Positions 54,421 through 64,000 of a stretch of 64,000 nt of DNA are shown piece after piece. Each line of letters starts with the position of its first letter. The stretch's first letter is position 1. The position numbers and the translations under genes are program-made. The DNA lies in assembly GCA_947044405.1 (NCBI GenBank), contig CAMRHE010000063.1, positions 6,257,501-6,321,500 of the forward strand, written 5' to 3'. This DNA comes from Leptodactylus fallax (taxonomy: Eukaryota > Chordata > Amphibia > Anura > Leptodactylidae). The notes under the pieces were generated by a model. That model had not been told where the DNA came from and ran no database searches. It saw only the letters and a program-made list of their open reading frames with translations.

Positions 54421-55799
54421 GATTTCAGGTATAACACCAGCTTTCTGCCTTGGTTGGCCGGCCTTGGTCTCCAACCTGCTTTTTTGCACTTTTGAAAAAA
54501 AAAGTGGCAAGTGGGACGCATAAAGAACAATGTGGCACATCCTTGGCGCAAGAAGGGGTTGTGTACCAAAGATACGCCCCATCTACACCCAGTTACGCCA
54601 GAAATCTGATGTAGAGGAGTTACCAATCATGTCTCTAAGGCAGCTATTTTTCTACTCCTTTCTTTGCCCAAAGACAGAGGGATGACCTGTTGGGATTAGG
54701 ATTAGATAAACATGGTGCTAGAATTGCCCATAAGCAATTCCCAATAACAGCTGCTAGGGAAAAGGAAGGCAGAGATAGTGAGCCCTAAAACTAGGCCCGC
54801 CCCATGTCCCTACCTAATTGCCGCAACTGTCCTAATGACAGGGACAACTGGACGACAAACCCTACTCTAGATAAGTGATACACAGGACAAAACAACACAA
54901 CACAGAAGAGGAGTCAGCAAACCAGAGAGACAAAACAGTACCAAATAGCAATCCAAAAGAGTAGTCAAAAGCCAAAAAGCAGAAGTCAGTAAATACAATA
55001 TAAGAGCAAGGACAAACGCTAAGCAAGGACAGAGTCACAATAACCAGCAACCATGTATGGGATAAAAAAAATTCCCCCTCAATTTTCGCCATGTGCACCT
55101 ATCCATAGACTCCAGGTCTCAGGTGTGGCCACAGTCTCTGCACCCCTGTAGTCTGGCCCCCCACAGATTAAAACAGACTACCCCTTGTGCCCAAATCTAT
55201 AAAAAGAAAAAGAAAGATTTTCCATTAATGTAACATCAACTAAATAAACTGAAATATTTTTATCCACAAAATATAAAAAAGCAGCCGAAGTTAAAATCCC
55301 AGTCTTTCAATGAGACTGAAAAATATCGTTGTGTGCACTTGTTCAGTATCTGGAGGGCACAATAGGTGTCAGGAAGTGACAGGTTAGGTGAGATCCCAGC
55401 CTAAATATAGCCGAGGCCTGTGCCACTGATAAGAGATAGACTGAAGATCCCCAGTGACACCTCGCCTCGCAGCCGAGGAACCTGTGACTTTCAGTCAAAT
55501 ACCTGTCTGTCCTCTAAAAGCTTTCACACTGCAAAATAATTCCAAAAATGACAAATAGTATAAAATGAGGAGCAAACAAAACAAGAAAAAAAAAAAAAAA
55601 GAATTTCATTCTCTTAAAGCTCCAACTCACAGTAGATACATAATACATAGTTAAAATACATGGCATCCCTCTCCGACTCCCAGGACCTTCTTCATTTTTG
55701 TAAAATCTCCACCAGTTTCTCAGACTACTCTTTACACAATGGGGCATATTTGTCAATAGACATTCAACATTTTTTCGCCTACTTTTGTGCCAAAATTTC
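54421..55799. other. No gene recognised
   Basis: Low-copy DNA with a poly-A run near 55587-55601. Minus frames at 54402-54626 and 55514-55903 have no recognisable motifs. Confidence 0.45.
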
Positions 55800-56410
55800 T
55801 TTGCGCAGGCACCCAATGTCGATCTGTGTACACCTAGACTACACTTTAAATGCATCTGACATCTGATCTCTGTACACCTTGGTTTCACTGTGCATGCAAC
55901 CAATGTCTATCTCTGTACAACTAATTTTTAATCCGCATGTACCCAACATCTGTCTATGTACACATTGGCTTCACTGTACATATGCCAGATGTCTATCTCT
56001 GTGCTGCTCAGCTTCACTGTACATACACCTGACATCTATCTCCGTACACCTCAGCTTCACTGTACATATGCCAGATGTCTATCTCCGTGTAGCTCAGCTT
56101 CACTGTACATACACCTGACATCTATCTCCGTACATCTCAGCTTCACTGTACATATGCCAGATGTATATCTCCGCGCAGCTCAGCTTCACTGTACATACAC
56201 CTGACATTTATCTCTGTTCACCTCATTTTCACTGCACATGCGAATGTCATCCATCTCTGTGCACCTCTGCTTCAATGTGTAAGCACCAGGTGTTTATTCC
56301 TGACATCTATCTCTGTACACCTCGGCTTCACTATGCATGTACCAGACATCTAACACTGTACACCTCAGCCTTATTGCGCATGTGCCAGATATATATCTCT
56401 GGACAGCCCT
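55800..56410. repeat. 43-base minisatellite, about 14 copies, with 86-base dimer
   Basis: TGTACATATGCCAGATG starts at 55975, 56061 and 56147, with the alternate TGTACATACACCTGACATC at 56018 and 56104. Two 43-base variants thus alternate. Outer units are diverged. Confidence 0.95.
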
Positions 56411-56999
56411 GGAGGTCTTTGCTAAAACACAGGATATGTATATGAAGTTGTCAGGTGACAACGGGAGACCCCATTATAGGTTGTATTACAGATCCAGATT
56501 GTTCAAAGTATTATGATGACCTTTCATTGACTTATGTGGACAAAAATCGGTTCGGTCAAAGGATCAGGTGGGATGAATTTCACAGTTTCGCTTCTTGCTT
56601 ATTTTTTATATTTCATGCACCTTTAAGTGTTGCTTGCTCAGATTCAGAGGATTTGACTTGACATTTGAGTCCGTCAATCTTAATAGGTTTAGCTGAGTGA
56701 ATCAATAAGAAGTGGTCAGCATCTCTGCAGAAAAGACGACAAAGATTTCATTTAAATTCACAATTTTTTGGACTATATAAAAACTTCAATTCCAATTTTA
56801 GAAGTTTGAGTTCTGAAATGATGGACAAGTAACAGATTTCTAGACGCCCTTGGGCAAAACACGAGAGAAGTCAGGTAGGAAAATGTAAAAATAACACTCG
56901 CTGAAGGAAAGTGAAGGAAGATTTTCTTAAACCAGAAGTCTTCAGACTCCAGAGTGTAATAAGTGGAGGTGCAGACAGAATAAAAAACACTGACACTCA
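56411..56999. other. No gene recognised
   Basis: Low-copy AT-rich DNA without long frames of interest. Confidence 0.45.
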
Positions 57000-57336
57000 C
57001 CTTACCTCACCTTTCCTGGGCGCCCGGCCTTCTCTCCCATCATCTATCCATGGGCTCATACAGTCTCTTCTCCAAAGTTACGTGCCTTGGGGTCACCATC
57101 GAGGCCTAGCCATGTGGGCCACACTGACGGGACACCAGGAAAGAAGACCAATTTCCCAGGAGAGGTGAGGGAAGAACTGTACCAGTGTGTTTTATTTTGT
57201 CTGCACCTCCCATGGGCCTCTGAAGAGATGTGTTGTGAACCCCAAAAATTTAAGGTTCTGGCAAACCTGAAATTTTTGGATAATTTATAATGAACCTGGC
57301 TTGTTACAAACTGATTCACTCATCTTTAGTCACTGC
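57000..57336. repeat. Family F fragment with right end
   Basis: CCAGGAGAGGTGAGGGAA, GTTTTATTTTGTCTGCACCT and CCCATGGGCCTCTGAAGAG lead to GAAATTTTTGGATAATTTAT and the terminal GATTCACTCATCTTTAG. The order matches 10615-10793. Confidence 0.7.
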
Positions 57337-57419
57337 TGCGGCCATGGATTAGAGGGACGGATATTTTCTGGGTGTCAAGATAGGACTAGAAAATGAAAAA
57401 CCAAAGGAACAGAAGGCGG

Positions 57420-57840
57420 GTATTGTTCAGGTGAGCGCTTATAACCCATACAGTGCCCACTTTGCTCATATGCAGTATGGCTATACATAGTATATATACA
57501 ATGATTGGGTGCTGTATGGAACTGTATGGGGACCACATGGCACTTTATGAACAATGTATACACTATCCGGGTACTGTATGTTAAATCTGAGACTGTATGG
57601 CAGAGTATGGCACTTTTTGGACAATGTATACACTATTTGTCTGGGCATTATATGTTAATATTTATTCAGGAACAATATGGCACTGTATGGGCACAACATG
57701 GCACTGCATTGCATAGCACGTTTTAGGCAATGTATACACTATGTGGGCACTGTATGTTAATATTTATTCTGAAACTGAATGGATGTGTATGGGCACTGCA
57801 TGGCCTGGTCTAGGCAATGTATGCACTATTTATCTGGTTA
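57420..57840. repeat. Diffuse GGCACTGTATG repeat
   Basis: GCACTGTATGTTAATATTTA, CAATGTATACACTAT and ATGGCACT recur at irregular 30-90-base intervals. Similar in style to 46780-47470. Confidence 0.8.
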
Positions 57841-58281
57841 TTACTATTATGTTATTATTCTTATGTAATTATTGCTATTATTATTAGTATTGTTGTGTGA
57901 AATTATTATTAGTATTATTACTGTGTTATATTATAGTTATGTTATTAGTATTATTATTATTGTTATTATTACTATTATTATTACCATTGTTATTTTTAAA
58001 TTATTATAATTATTATTATTATATCAAAATAAAGAAAAAAAGGACCTTAAAACAAAAGCTGCCAAAATACAATTTGTTTTAAAAAACAATTGACATAAAA
58101 AGATAAAATGACGACGTGTTTTGGCAGAACAACTAGCGCCTTTTTCAAGCCTCATTATTATATTATTATATTGTTAGTATTATTATTGTATTACTAGTAT
58201 TATTAGAATTATAATTGTATTATCATATTTGCATTATTAATTATATTATATTGCTATTATTATTGTATTATATTTGAATTA

Positions 58282-58318
<37 letters not shown>

Positions 58319-58360
58319 TCTTATTATCATTAATTATTGTTATTATTTATTCCAGGACTA
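57840..58360. repeat. (ATT)n / (TTA)n microsatellite block
   Basis: Imperfect ATT tracts on both sides of an embedded non-repetitive segment (58025-58155). The 58280-58313 run is the purest. Confidence 0.95.
58100..58155 (-). repeat. Microsatellite-linked GGCTTGAAAAAGG module, inverse copy
   Basis: On the minus strand it starts GAGGCTTGAAAAAGGCGCTA directly after the AAT tract and continues CTGCCAAAACACGTCGTC. The start matches the module at 51393. Confidence 0.7.
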
Positions 58361-59575
58361 CTGCAGTCTGTCCACATATAACTATTAGAGAATTATTGAA
58401 GCAGAGTATACAGCTAGTTTTTCTCACATGTAGACGCTCACCGTCTGGTTGTATTTTCTCACTTTGTCCTCGCGTGTGGTCCTTCAGCAAGTACGTTGGC
58501 ATTATCTCAGACTTGTTCTGACATTAGCGCAGTCCATTCAGTATCAGACATTTTCTGACTTTATCCTTCTCACATATATTAAAAGTCAGACTTGCTCACT
58601 TGTAGATGTTCCGTCCTCGCTGTCTTCGGGGTGGCATTTGTCGTAATTGCTCTCTTGCCAATCTATTGGGCGATCATTTCCTTCTCCTTATACAAGTTGG
58701 CACTTTCATTTTTTTTTTACCTATTCAGTTTTGTAAAGGTTGTCTCAGAACAGATTGATTTATTTTCCTGGAGCTGGGATTGTTCTTACCTTTTTTTCAT
58801 CTTGAGAATTGGATTTTCTGAACCAGTTTATAAATTAAGTAAAAAAATTGGTCTAAAAAGTCATCGCCTTGTAAAGTTCTAATATTTACTGCTATGTATA
58901 GTAATGTCCCCACCTTCTCCTGAGTGCATATGTACCACTTAAAGGAATACTAACTCTTCAGTCTAATAATAGACAAACTTCCTGTTCTGTAGAGATCACC
59001 TTTCAGCAGCCATCTCATTATCACCACAGGCAGGATTGTAATGGAAGATAACATCTCTCTTATAGCATTCCCAATTGGTGATGGTTTCACAGTTCACCTT
59101 CTGCCTCTCCCTTCAAAGTGACATTCCCTTGTATGCCCTTACCACACCCTCTTTTCAGAAAAGTGGCATGGGCGGCATAGAAAAAGTTGCAAATATTTTG
59201 CGCGAAAACCTGATTTGTGCATAAAAAATTGCCACTTTTTATGCCAGAAAACTTTGCCCCAATGAGATAGGCCAATACTTCAGTCCTTCCATGCACACCT
59301 AGATATAAGTGTCACAAGAAGATTAGCTTTTCAAGACAATATTGTTTCACATGATATCCTCTATTTGTCAGTATGGCCACCCAGTAACTATGCTGTGAAT
59401 GGCACAAGGTTTTGGCTAGAATATTGTGATGTTGCATTGAATTAGTTTCATGAGAAATTGGAGTCCTTAACCAAATTTGAGCTAAGTTAAGGGCGGACAT
59501 CTCTCTACTGGCCCAACATATCCCTTTAAGGACATTTTGATCTTTAGGACACTGCATATTATGTTGTTTTTCTCA
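58361..59575. other. No gene recognised
   Basis: Low-copy DNA. A lone TTAAAGGAA motif lies near 58939 and CCCTTTAAGGAC near 59521. Hydrophobic frames (58592-58882) are chance T-rich reading. Confidence 0.45.
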
Positions 59576-59579
59576 TGCC

Positions 59580-59860
59580 CATCTTCTGGGACCCATAACT
59601 TTTGTAGCCATGTGAGGGCTTGTTTCTTTCCAGACAAGTTGTAATTTTTTATGGAATTATTTTAGGGTATACAAAATGCATTGATAAACTACTATTTTTA
59701 ATCGGGGGATAGAAAATAAACAGCAATTCAGCAATTTTTAAATTTTTTTGTTTTTACATGCTGTATTCTGAGAGCCATAACTTTTTAATTTTTCAGTTGA
59801 TGTAAGGGCATGTTTTTTGTGGGACATGCTGCAGTTTTATTGGTATGTTTTACCCTCACT
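59580..59860. repeat. Second copy of the Tc1-B host repeat
   Basis: CCCATAACTTTTGTAGCC, GAGGGCTTGTTTCTTTCCAG and GAGAGCCATAACTTTTTAAT match 26165-26300 and supply what the empty repeat looks like. Confidence 0.7.
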
Positions 59861-59981
59861 TCTAACTAGGGTAAGAATCCAGTAGTTTTGGTAAGACCCC
59901 GGCTATGCTTGTCTGTCACTGATCTCCATGGTGAATATGTTCATCTTTGAGCACAAACTTTTATTTTCTCACGACAGACCT

Positions 59982-60725
59982 TTAAAGCTTAACTAAACTT
60001 TCGGACAACTTTTGATTTTCTGGTAGTATTTGCATCCTTAATAAATTTTGTAATATACGTTATTAACAAAATTTGACTCCTTTCTGTGAAATCCTACATT
60101 CTTTCACTCTTTCCCTTGCTTCTGTATTGAGAGCTGTTCCCTGTGCATGGTGTAGGGGCTGCAGCTGCATATAAATGAACCAATCCCCACTGTGCTTTCA
60201 ACCAGTGATATCTCTGTAAATCGTACAGGTAGAACTGCATCCTTGTACCATATGAAAAATGAGAATCTCGTCTTTCATATGGCAACAAAAGCAAGTTTCG
60301 ATGTTTTATAGTTCTCAAGATAGAGCCAGTTAACCCCCTAATAGTCACAATAAAATTTCAAAAATTGTCACTTTTTAACCAGTGATAGTTCTAAATCTAT
60401 GGGGGCTACAGATCGCGGCTCTGGAGTTAGAGACTTTTAAAGTTACAGCGTCTCTGACCGAGCTGTATTCGGGGTGAACAGTAATGCACTTAGCTCACTC
60501 CCTGAATCCAGCTCGACCAAAACTATAGAGTGGTTAAAGTGACCCTCCCATACCTTCATTTTCTAATTTTCTTATTTTCTATACACAATAAGAAGCAGGA
60601 ACAGCTTTACATAGAGTGAGTGGAAAAATTCTGGATTTCACAGAAAGGAGCCAAATTTCTTATTTATTAAATTTATCAAAGACACAAATACTGCCAGAAA
60701 ATCAAAAGCTGTCCAAAAGCTTTAA
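59982..60725. mobile_element. TTAA-bounded foldback MITE, 744 bases, 140-base arms
   Basis: Left end TTAAAGCTTAACTAAACTTT; right end in reverse complement TTAAAGCTTTTGGACAGC. Both share CTTTTGATTTTCTGG, AGTATTTG, and further in TCCTTTCTGTGAAATCC. Non-coding interior with no tandem array. Confidence 0.9.
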
Positions 60726-61813
60726 AGAATTTAAGGGTACATATACATACTCCTAAATACAACTGGACTTATGTGTATGCTGATGATGTCAGGGAAAAGG
60801 AGGATCAGGCATGTTGATTTTCAACATGCCCAATCCATACTTCTCACGGAAGAGGGGTCTGGCGATGGCTACTTCTATTCTCTCCATTGAGAACACATGT
60901 ATACGTTCAGCCAAGCCCAGCCTGTATATGTATGTGGGGTTGGAAGGAATAGCTATTTAAGGTTTATGGCCAACTTGAGCGAAGAGGAAACCATGAAGTG
61001 AAGATCCCAGTCCACTTCCTTAATTAGTATGTTGGTCCGGTCGGCACAGATGCTGCGTTAGTAGCATACAATCATCGGGGTTAATTACGGAGGTGATTAT
61101 ATTGAGGAGGGAGATCCTCCATTTGCTATGGTTGTGTACTAAAAGACATTTTCTGAAGATGCGCGTTCTTGTAAATTATTATGGATTTGTTTGGGCTACG
61201 AAACGATCATTAAATGGCTTTAAGTCAAAAGTAAAGCTAATCCATGGAAGTAATGACGCCGTAATCCGCTGCCAAGCGCTAGAGCTCCACTTGACTGCTA
61301 ACCAGCTGACGGCGTCTTAAGAACGCTAATCAGATTAGCGGAAACTCAATTTCCACCATTAAGTCATAGAGTAAGCCTGGTAAATGAAATGTTTTGTTCT
61401 GTCGGTATCACAATGTACGGGTGGGATTGGGAAACATTTACAGTCGCAATTATAAATTAATTTCCTTGGGATTGTAATGATAATAATCTAGGTTGTGAAA
61501 CGTTTCTCTAAATGACTTATCCTGTGGGTGGTAAGCAGTGTCTTCCTTATCTTTCCTCTTAGCTTGACATATATGGCACGAGATGACCAGTTTTGAATAA
61601 AAACATGATTTTGTGATACTCTGTCTGGAGAGGTTTATACTATATGTGGCCACCTAGTGGCAGTGATGTGAATTTCAGCCTGTCCAAGTACAATGTATTG
61701 CATTTGTATCATGAAAAATGAGATTTGGTAAGGGTGGGCACATCGAGGGGAATTTATTAAGACTAGTGTTTTTTACGGTAACTGCACCTGAACTATTAAG
61801 GGGCTCCGACGTC
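60726..61813. other. Low-copy stretch; conserved-element candidate (61080-61440)
   Basis: Non-repetitive sequence with CATTAAATGGCTTTAAGTC, AAAGCTAATCCATGG and CGCTAATCAGATTAGCGG (a short palindrome at 61324-61341). No gene. Confidence 0.35.
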
Positions 61814-62123
61814 TTAAAGGGGTTTTCCAGGCCCAAATGGAGTTTCCATACTGATGACCTAAGCACAGTATGTGATCTGTGGGGGTCAGACACCTGGACC
61901 CCGCACAGGTGATATAAAGTTATAGGGGTGGCACAGCACTGCATAGTGGTGGTTTCGAGGAATTGCAATGACTTGAATAGGAGCAGACAGCACATGCTAC
62001 CCCATCCACAGCTGATCTGTGCAGGGTCTGGGTGTTGGACCCCCCAGATCACATACTGGTGAGCTATTTTGTGGATAGGTCATCAGTATGAAAGCTCCAT
62101 TTGAGGTCAGAAAACCCCTTTAA
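61814..62123. mobile_element. Complete TTAA foldback MITE (310 bases)
   Basis: Left end TTAAAGGGGTTTTCCAGGCC; right end in reverse complement TTAAAGGGGTTTTCTGACC. Arms include ACTGATGACCTAAGCACAGT against GATAGGTCATCAGTATG, and GGTCAGACACCTGGACCCC with its inverse. Confidence 0.88.
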
Positions 62124-63249
62124 TAATTCAAGTTGTCTCCCATGAGCCAGAACTGGTATTGACTTGAGGTATAACTCACGCCAGCGGTCTGGCATGAGTT
62201 ATAGTAAAGTTTTTTGCCATGATTGTCCATTGAGGTTAAAAAGTGCTCCCTTGAATGCTGACCAGTTATGTGCCCCCTTGAATTAATAATGCCTGTCTAT
62301 GGGTTATGTCCATCTACCATGAGTTACAGCTGTATCGGTGTCCTGCTTATGCCTATACAGTTGGAAGTGGCAGTCAAGTTAGCGATGGTGCTGGGGTGGA
62401 CCCCACCATGTCAGTTAGCAGGGGCCACTATTCACCTTGCTCACTCCCCCTTTCCCCCCCAGCTATACTTCTGAGTTATGCCCTTTCTAAATGAGTGTGT
62501 GCCCCTTCTGGCTGCCATATGGCCCTATATATAATGATATGGTTACATTAAGGACACAGGTTTATAAGAAGGTCCAATCTTATTTCTGCACTGATTTCGT
62601 CTTTGCCGAACACAAGTGGACAGAACGTTACGGCGAAATGCCAGATGGGGCTTGTGTGTAATTTTGGGACGTTTTCCTTGTGATTAATGGTCCTGATTAT
62701 ATAGTGTTTATTCTTAAGAAAATGAGTTTTCAGATTGTTATAGGACGCTCCTGACCTTTCCTTCCGCCATCAATCAGACAGTGAATTGTGGCGGTGACTG
62801 CTTTTACTGCTCCATAATTACCCGGCTTTTATAGACTATCTCCTCTTATTTACTGCTGGAAACTTTCTGTGCAAAAAGGTTTCTGGTCAATATAGTTTAT
62901 GATAAAAAGAAATTCTAAAAGTTACAGTAAACTGGCTATACAAGCTTGGCCGAGCATGCATGTGTTCTGAATGGGAAGAGAGGAGTGTGAAGCTGGTGGC
63001 AACTGACACTCCTTCTGGCAGTCCCCGCTGCTGAGTTATTGTCTACCAGCACCCTCTCACCTCTAATATACCCACAGGCATATTGGGGCAGAGTTATTAA
63101 CGCCAGCCTTCATAGCCCCTGAGCTTGCTTAGGGTGCGCTTAATTGATGACGAGGCACACGCCAGATAAATTACATGCACCCTCTGCCAGGCCATGCGCC
63201 TGGAGGGAATAGTATGGATGTCAGTGTACCTCCTCTTTTTGCTGGTCTT
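62124..63249. other. Low-copy DNA; conserved-element candidate (62550-62900)
   Basis: No repeats. 62550-62900 includes CCATCAATCAGACAGTGAAT and CTGCTCCATAATTACCCGGC. Frames to 68 residues lack motifs. Confidence 0.3.
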
Positions 63250-63810
63250 TCTCCTCCTTCTCACAGTCTCTCAGCCTAATCTGTTCTTGGATCCATTAGG
63301 GCACCCCATTCTTCTGATGATTCTGAATGGGTCAGCATCTGCACTGGAACATATCTAGGGCAGCTCCACTGGGTAGCTGGCACCTGAGCGATATAGGTTC
63401 CTAGCTTGCCAGTTCCTTTAAGGGTGTTCTGTTCCTGCTACTGCATTCCATTAGTATCCCCATTTTTTTGACCTTGGCTTGTTTCTGACTCCGTCTTTGA
63501 TCTTGACCAAGTTCTGCTGATCTCCCATGTCGGACCCAGGCTTGTCTCTGACCTGTGAACACCCATGCATGCCCGCCATGACTTTGTGACTCTGATCAAA
63601 TTTTGACCTTGGCTTGTCCTTGACCATTCTCTTGCCTGACCCTTGGAGCTTCGCATAGGCTTGTCTCTGGCCCTTGGCCTGCTTATACGTATACCAGGAC
63701 CACTCTGAACAGTAGCAACCTGGTAGCTTCCCCACACTAAGTCCCAGGGAGGCTACCTAGATAACCTAGAGACCTTGCACGTAACCATAAGTCAAACTGG
63801 TTAGGAGGTT
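63250..63810. repeat. Dispersed TGACCTTGGCTTG-type repeat (copy 2)
   Basis: CTGAGCGATATAGGTTCCTA, TTTGACCTTGGCTTGTCC, CTGGCCCTTGG, AGTAGCAACCTGG and AGTCAAACTGGTTAGGAGG parallel the copy at 23350-23990. Repetitive minus frames (about 95 residues) are artefacts. Confidence 0.75.
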
Positions 63811-64000
63811 TGGTGGGTCCACAATCTGCTGTGAATTACAGGGGTTCCTCCTCCATATGCAGAAATCAGCCAATCGTTGATACAATAAGAAAGGAAAATT
63901 CATGTTACACCTTTAAGTGCCCGCTCGTGTTACAGTCAATGTGCTATTACTCAGTTTTCATTATTAGCCATTCCCACCATGCCCTAGTCCTTTAAGGCCC
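63811..64000. other. Right edge, nothing recognised
   Basis: Short low-copy stretch ending in CCTTTAAGG, a possible TTAA-type motif cut by the window end. Confidence 0.4.

Noticed and set aside
58592..58882. 96-residue hydrophobic frame as a membrane protein
   Set aside because: T-rich low-copy DNA gives Phe/Leu/Ile-rich chance frames; there is no motif or homologue I recognise.

Overview
This is a non-coding, repeat-dominated stretch of a vertebrate nuclear genome. The best guess is an anuran amphibian with a large genome. The guess rests on Tc1-type transposons with long inverted repeats, many foldback elements starting TTAAAGG and bounded by TTAA (the terminus I recall for Xenopus T2/Kolobok MITEs), hAT- and Harbinger-like MITEs, long GATA and ATT microsatellites, and a very high density of minisatellites. 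Species-level identification is not possible by eye. There is no bacterial gene, operon, rRNA, recognisable tRNA or CRISPR array. Most open frames are chance frames or frames inside tandem repeats.

The only protein-coding genes I can support belong to mobile elements. Tc1-A (319-1914) is a full-length element with about 200-base inverted repeats. Its transposase is broken only by two length changes in C7/G7 runs. Tc1-B (26356-27922) keeps an intact 338-residue transposase with catalytic spacing DD35E rather than the DD34E seen in Tc1-A, and it sits inside an older repeat that closes up precisely around it. Host-gene traces are a decayed AGC-type protein kinase pseudogene (about 21634-22830), whose 5' module is also present as a second copy about 800 bases upstream, and one candidate first coding exon with a long 5' leader and a splice donor (42715-42783).

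Layout: 0-3.5 kb holds Tc1-A and a TTAA-bounded MITE carrying an internal 240-base tandem array. 6.3-7.1 kb is a non-autonomous hAT with a 31-base minisatellite. 10-17.7 kb contains a dispersed element family (called family F here), a split 46-base minisatellite, a 79-base array, and a two-motif array interrupted by a 207-base insertion with 15-base target duplications. 19-23 kb has a large ATCT block and the kinase pseudogene. 26.1-28.1 kb is Tc1-B in its host repeat, followed by several TTAA foldbacks (28.4-30.9 kb) and a tandem array on such an element (33.0-33.9 kb). 34.6-36.2 kb is a cluster of palindromic MITEs. 38-41.7 kb carries a 63-base minisatellite and a tandem triplet of a 540-base palindromic unit. 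42-43 kb holds the candidate exon. 43.5-49.5 kb is almost continuous tandem repeats (74, GATA, 33, 48 bases and diffuse). 51-52.2 kb is GATA plus a 426-base palindromic Harbinger-like MITE. 53-58.4 kb holds 190-base and 43-base arrays and an ATT block. 59.6-62.1 kb has two more complete TTAA foldbacks.

Between these lie low-copy AT-rich stretches (for example 7.2-7.7, 14.6-15.1, 19.8-20.0, 29.2-29.5, 33.9-34.3, 61.1-61.4 and 62.5-62.9 kb) that show no repeat structure. These are the places to test for conserved non-coding elements. The window reads as intron or intergenic DNA near a regulated gene, repeatedly invaded by DNA transposons whose internal sequences tend to expand into minisatellites.
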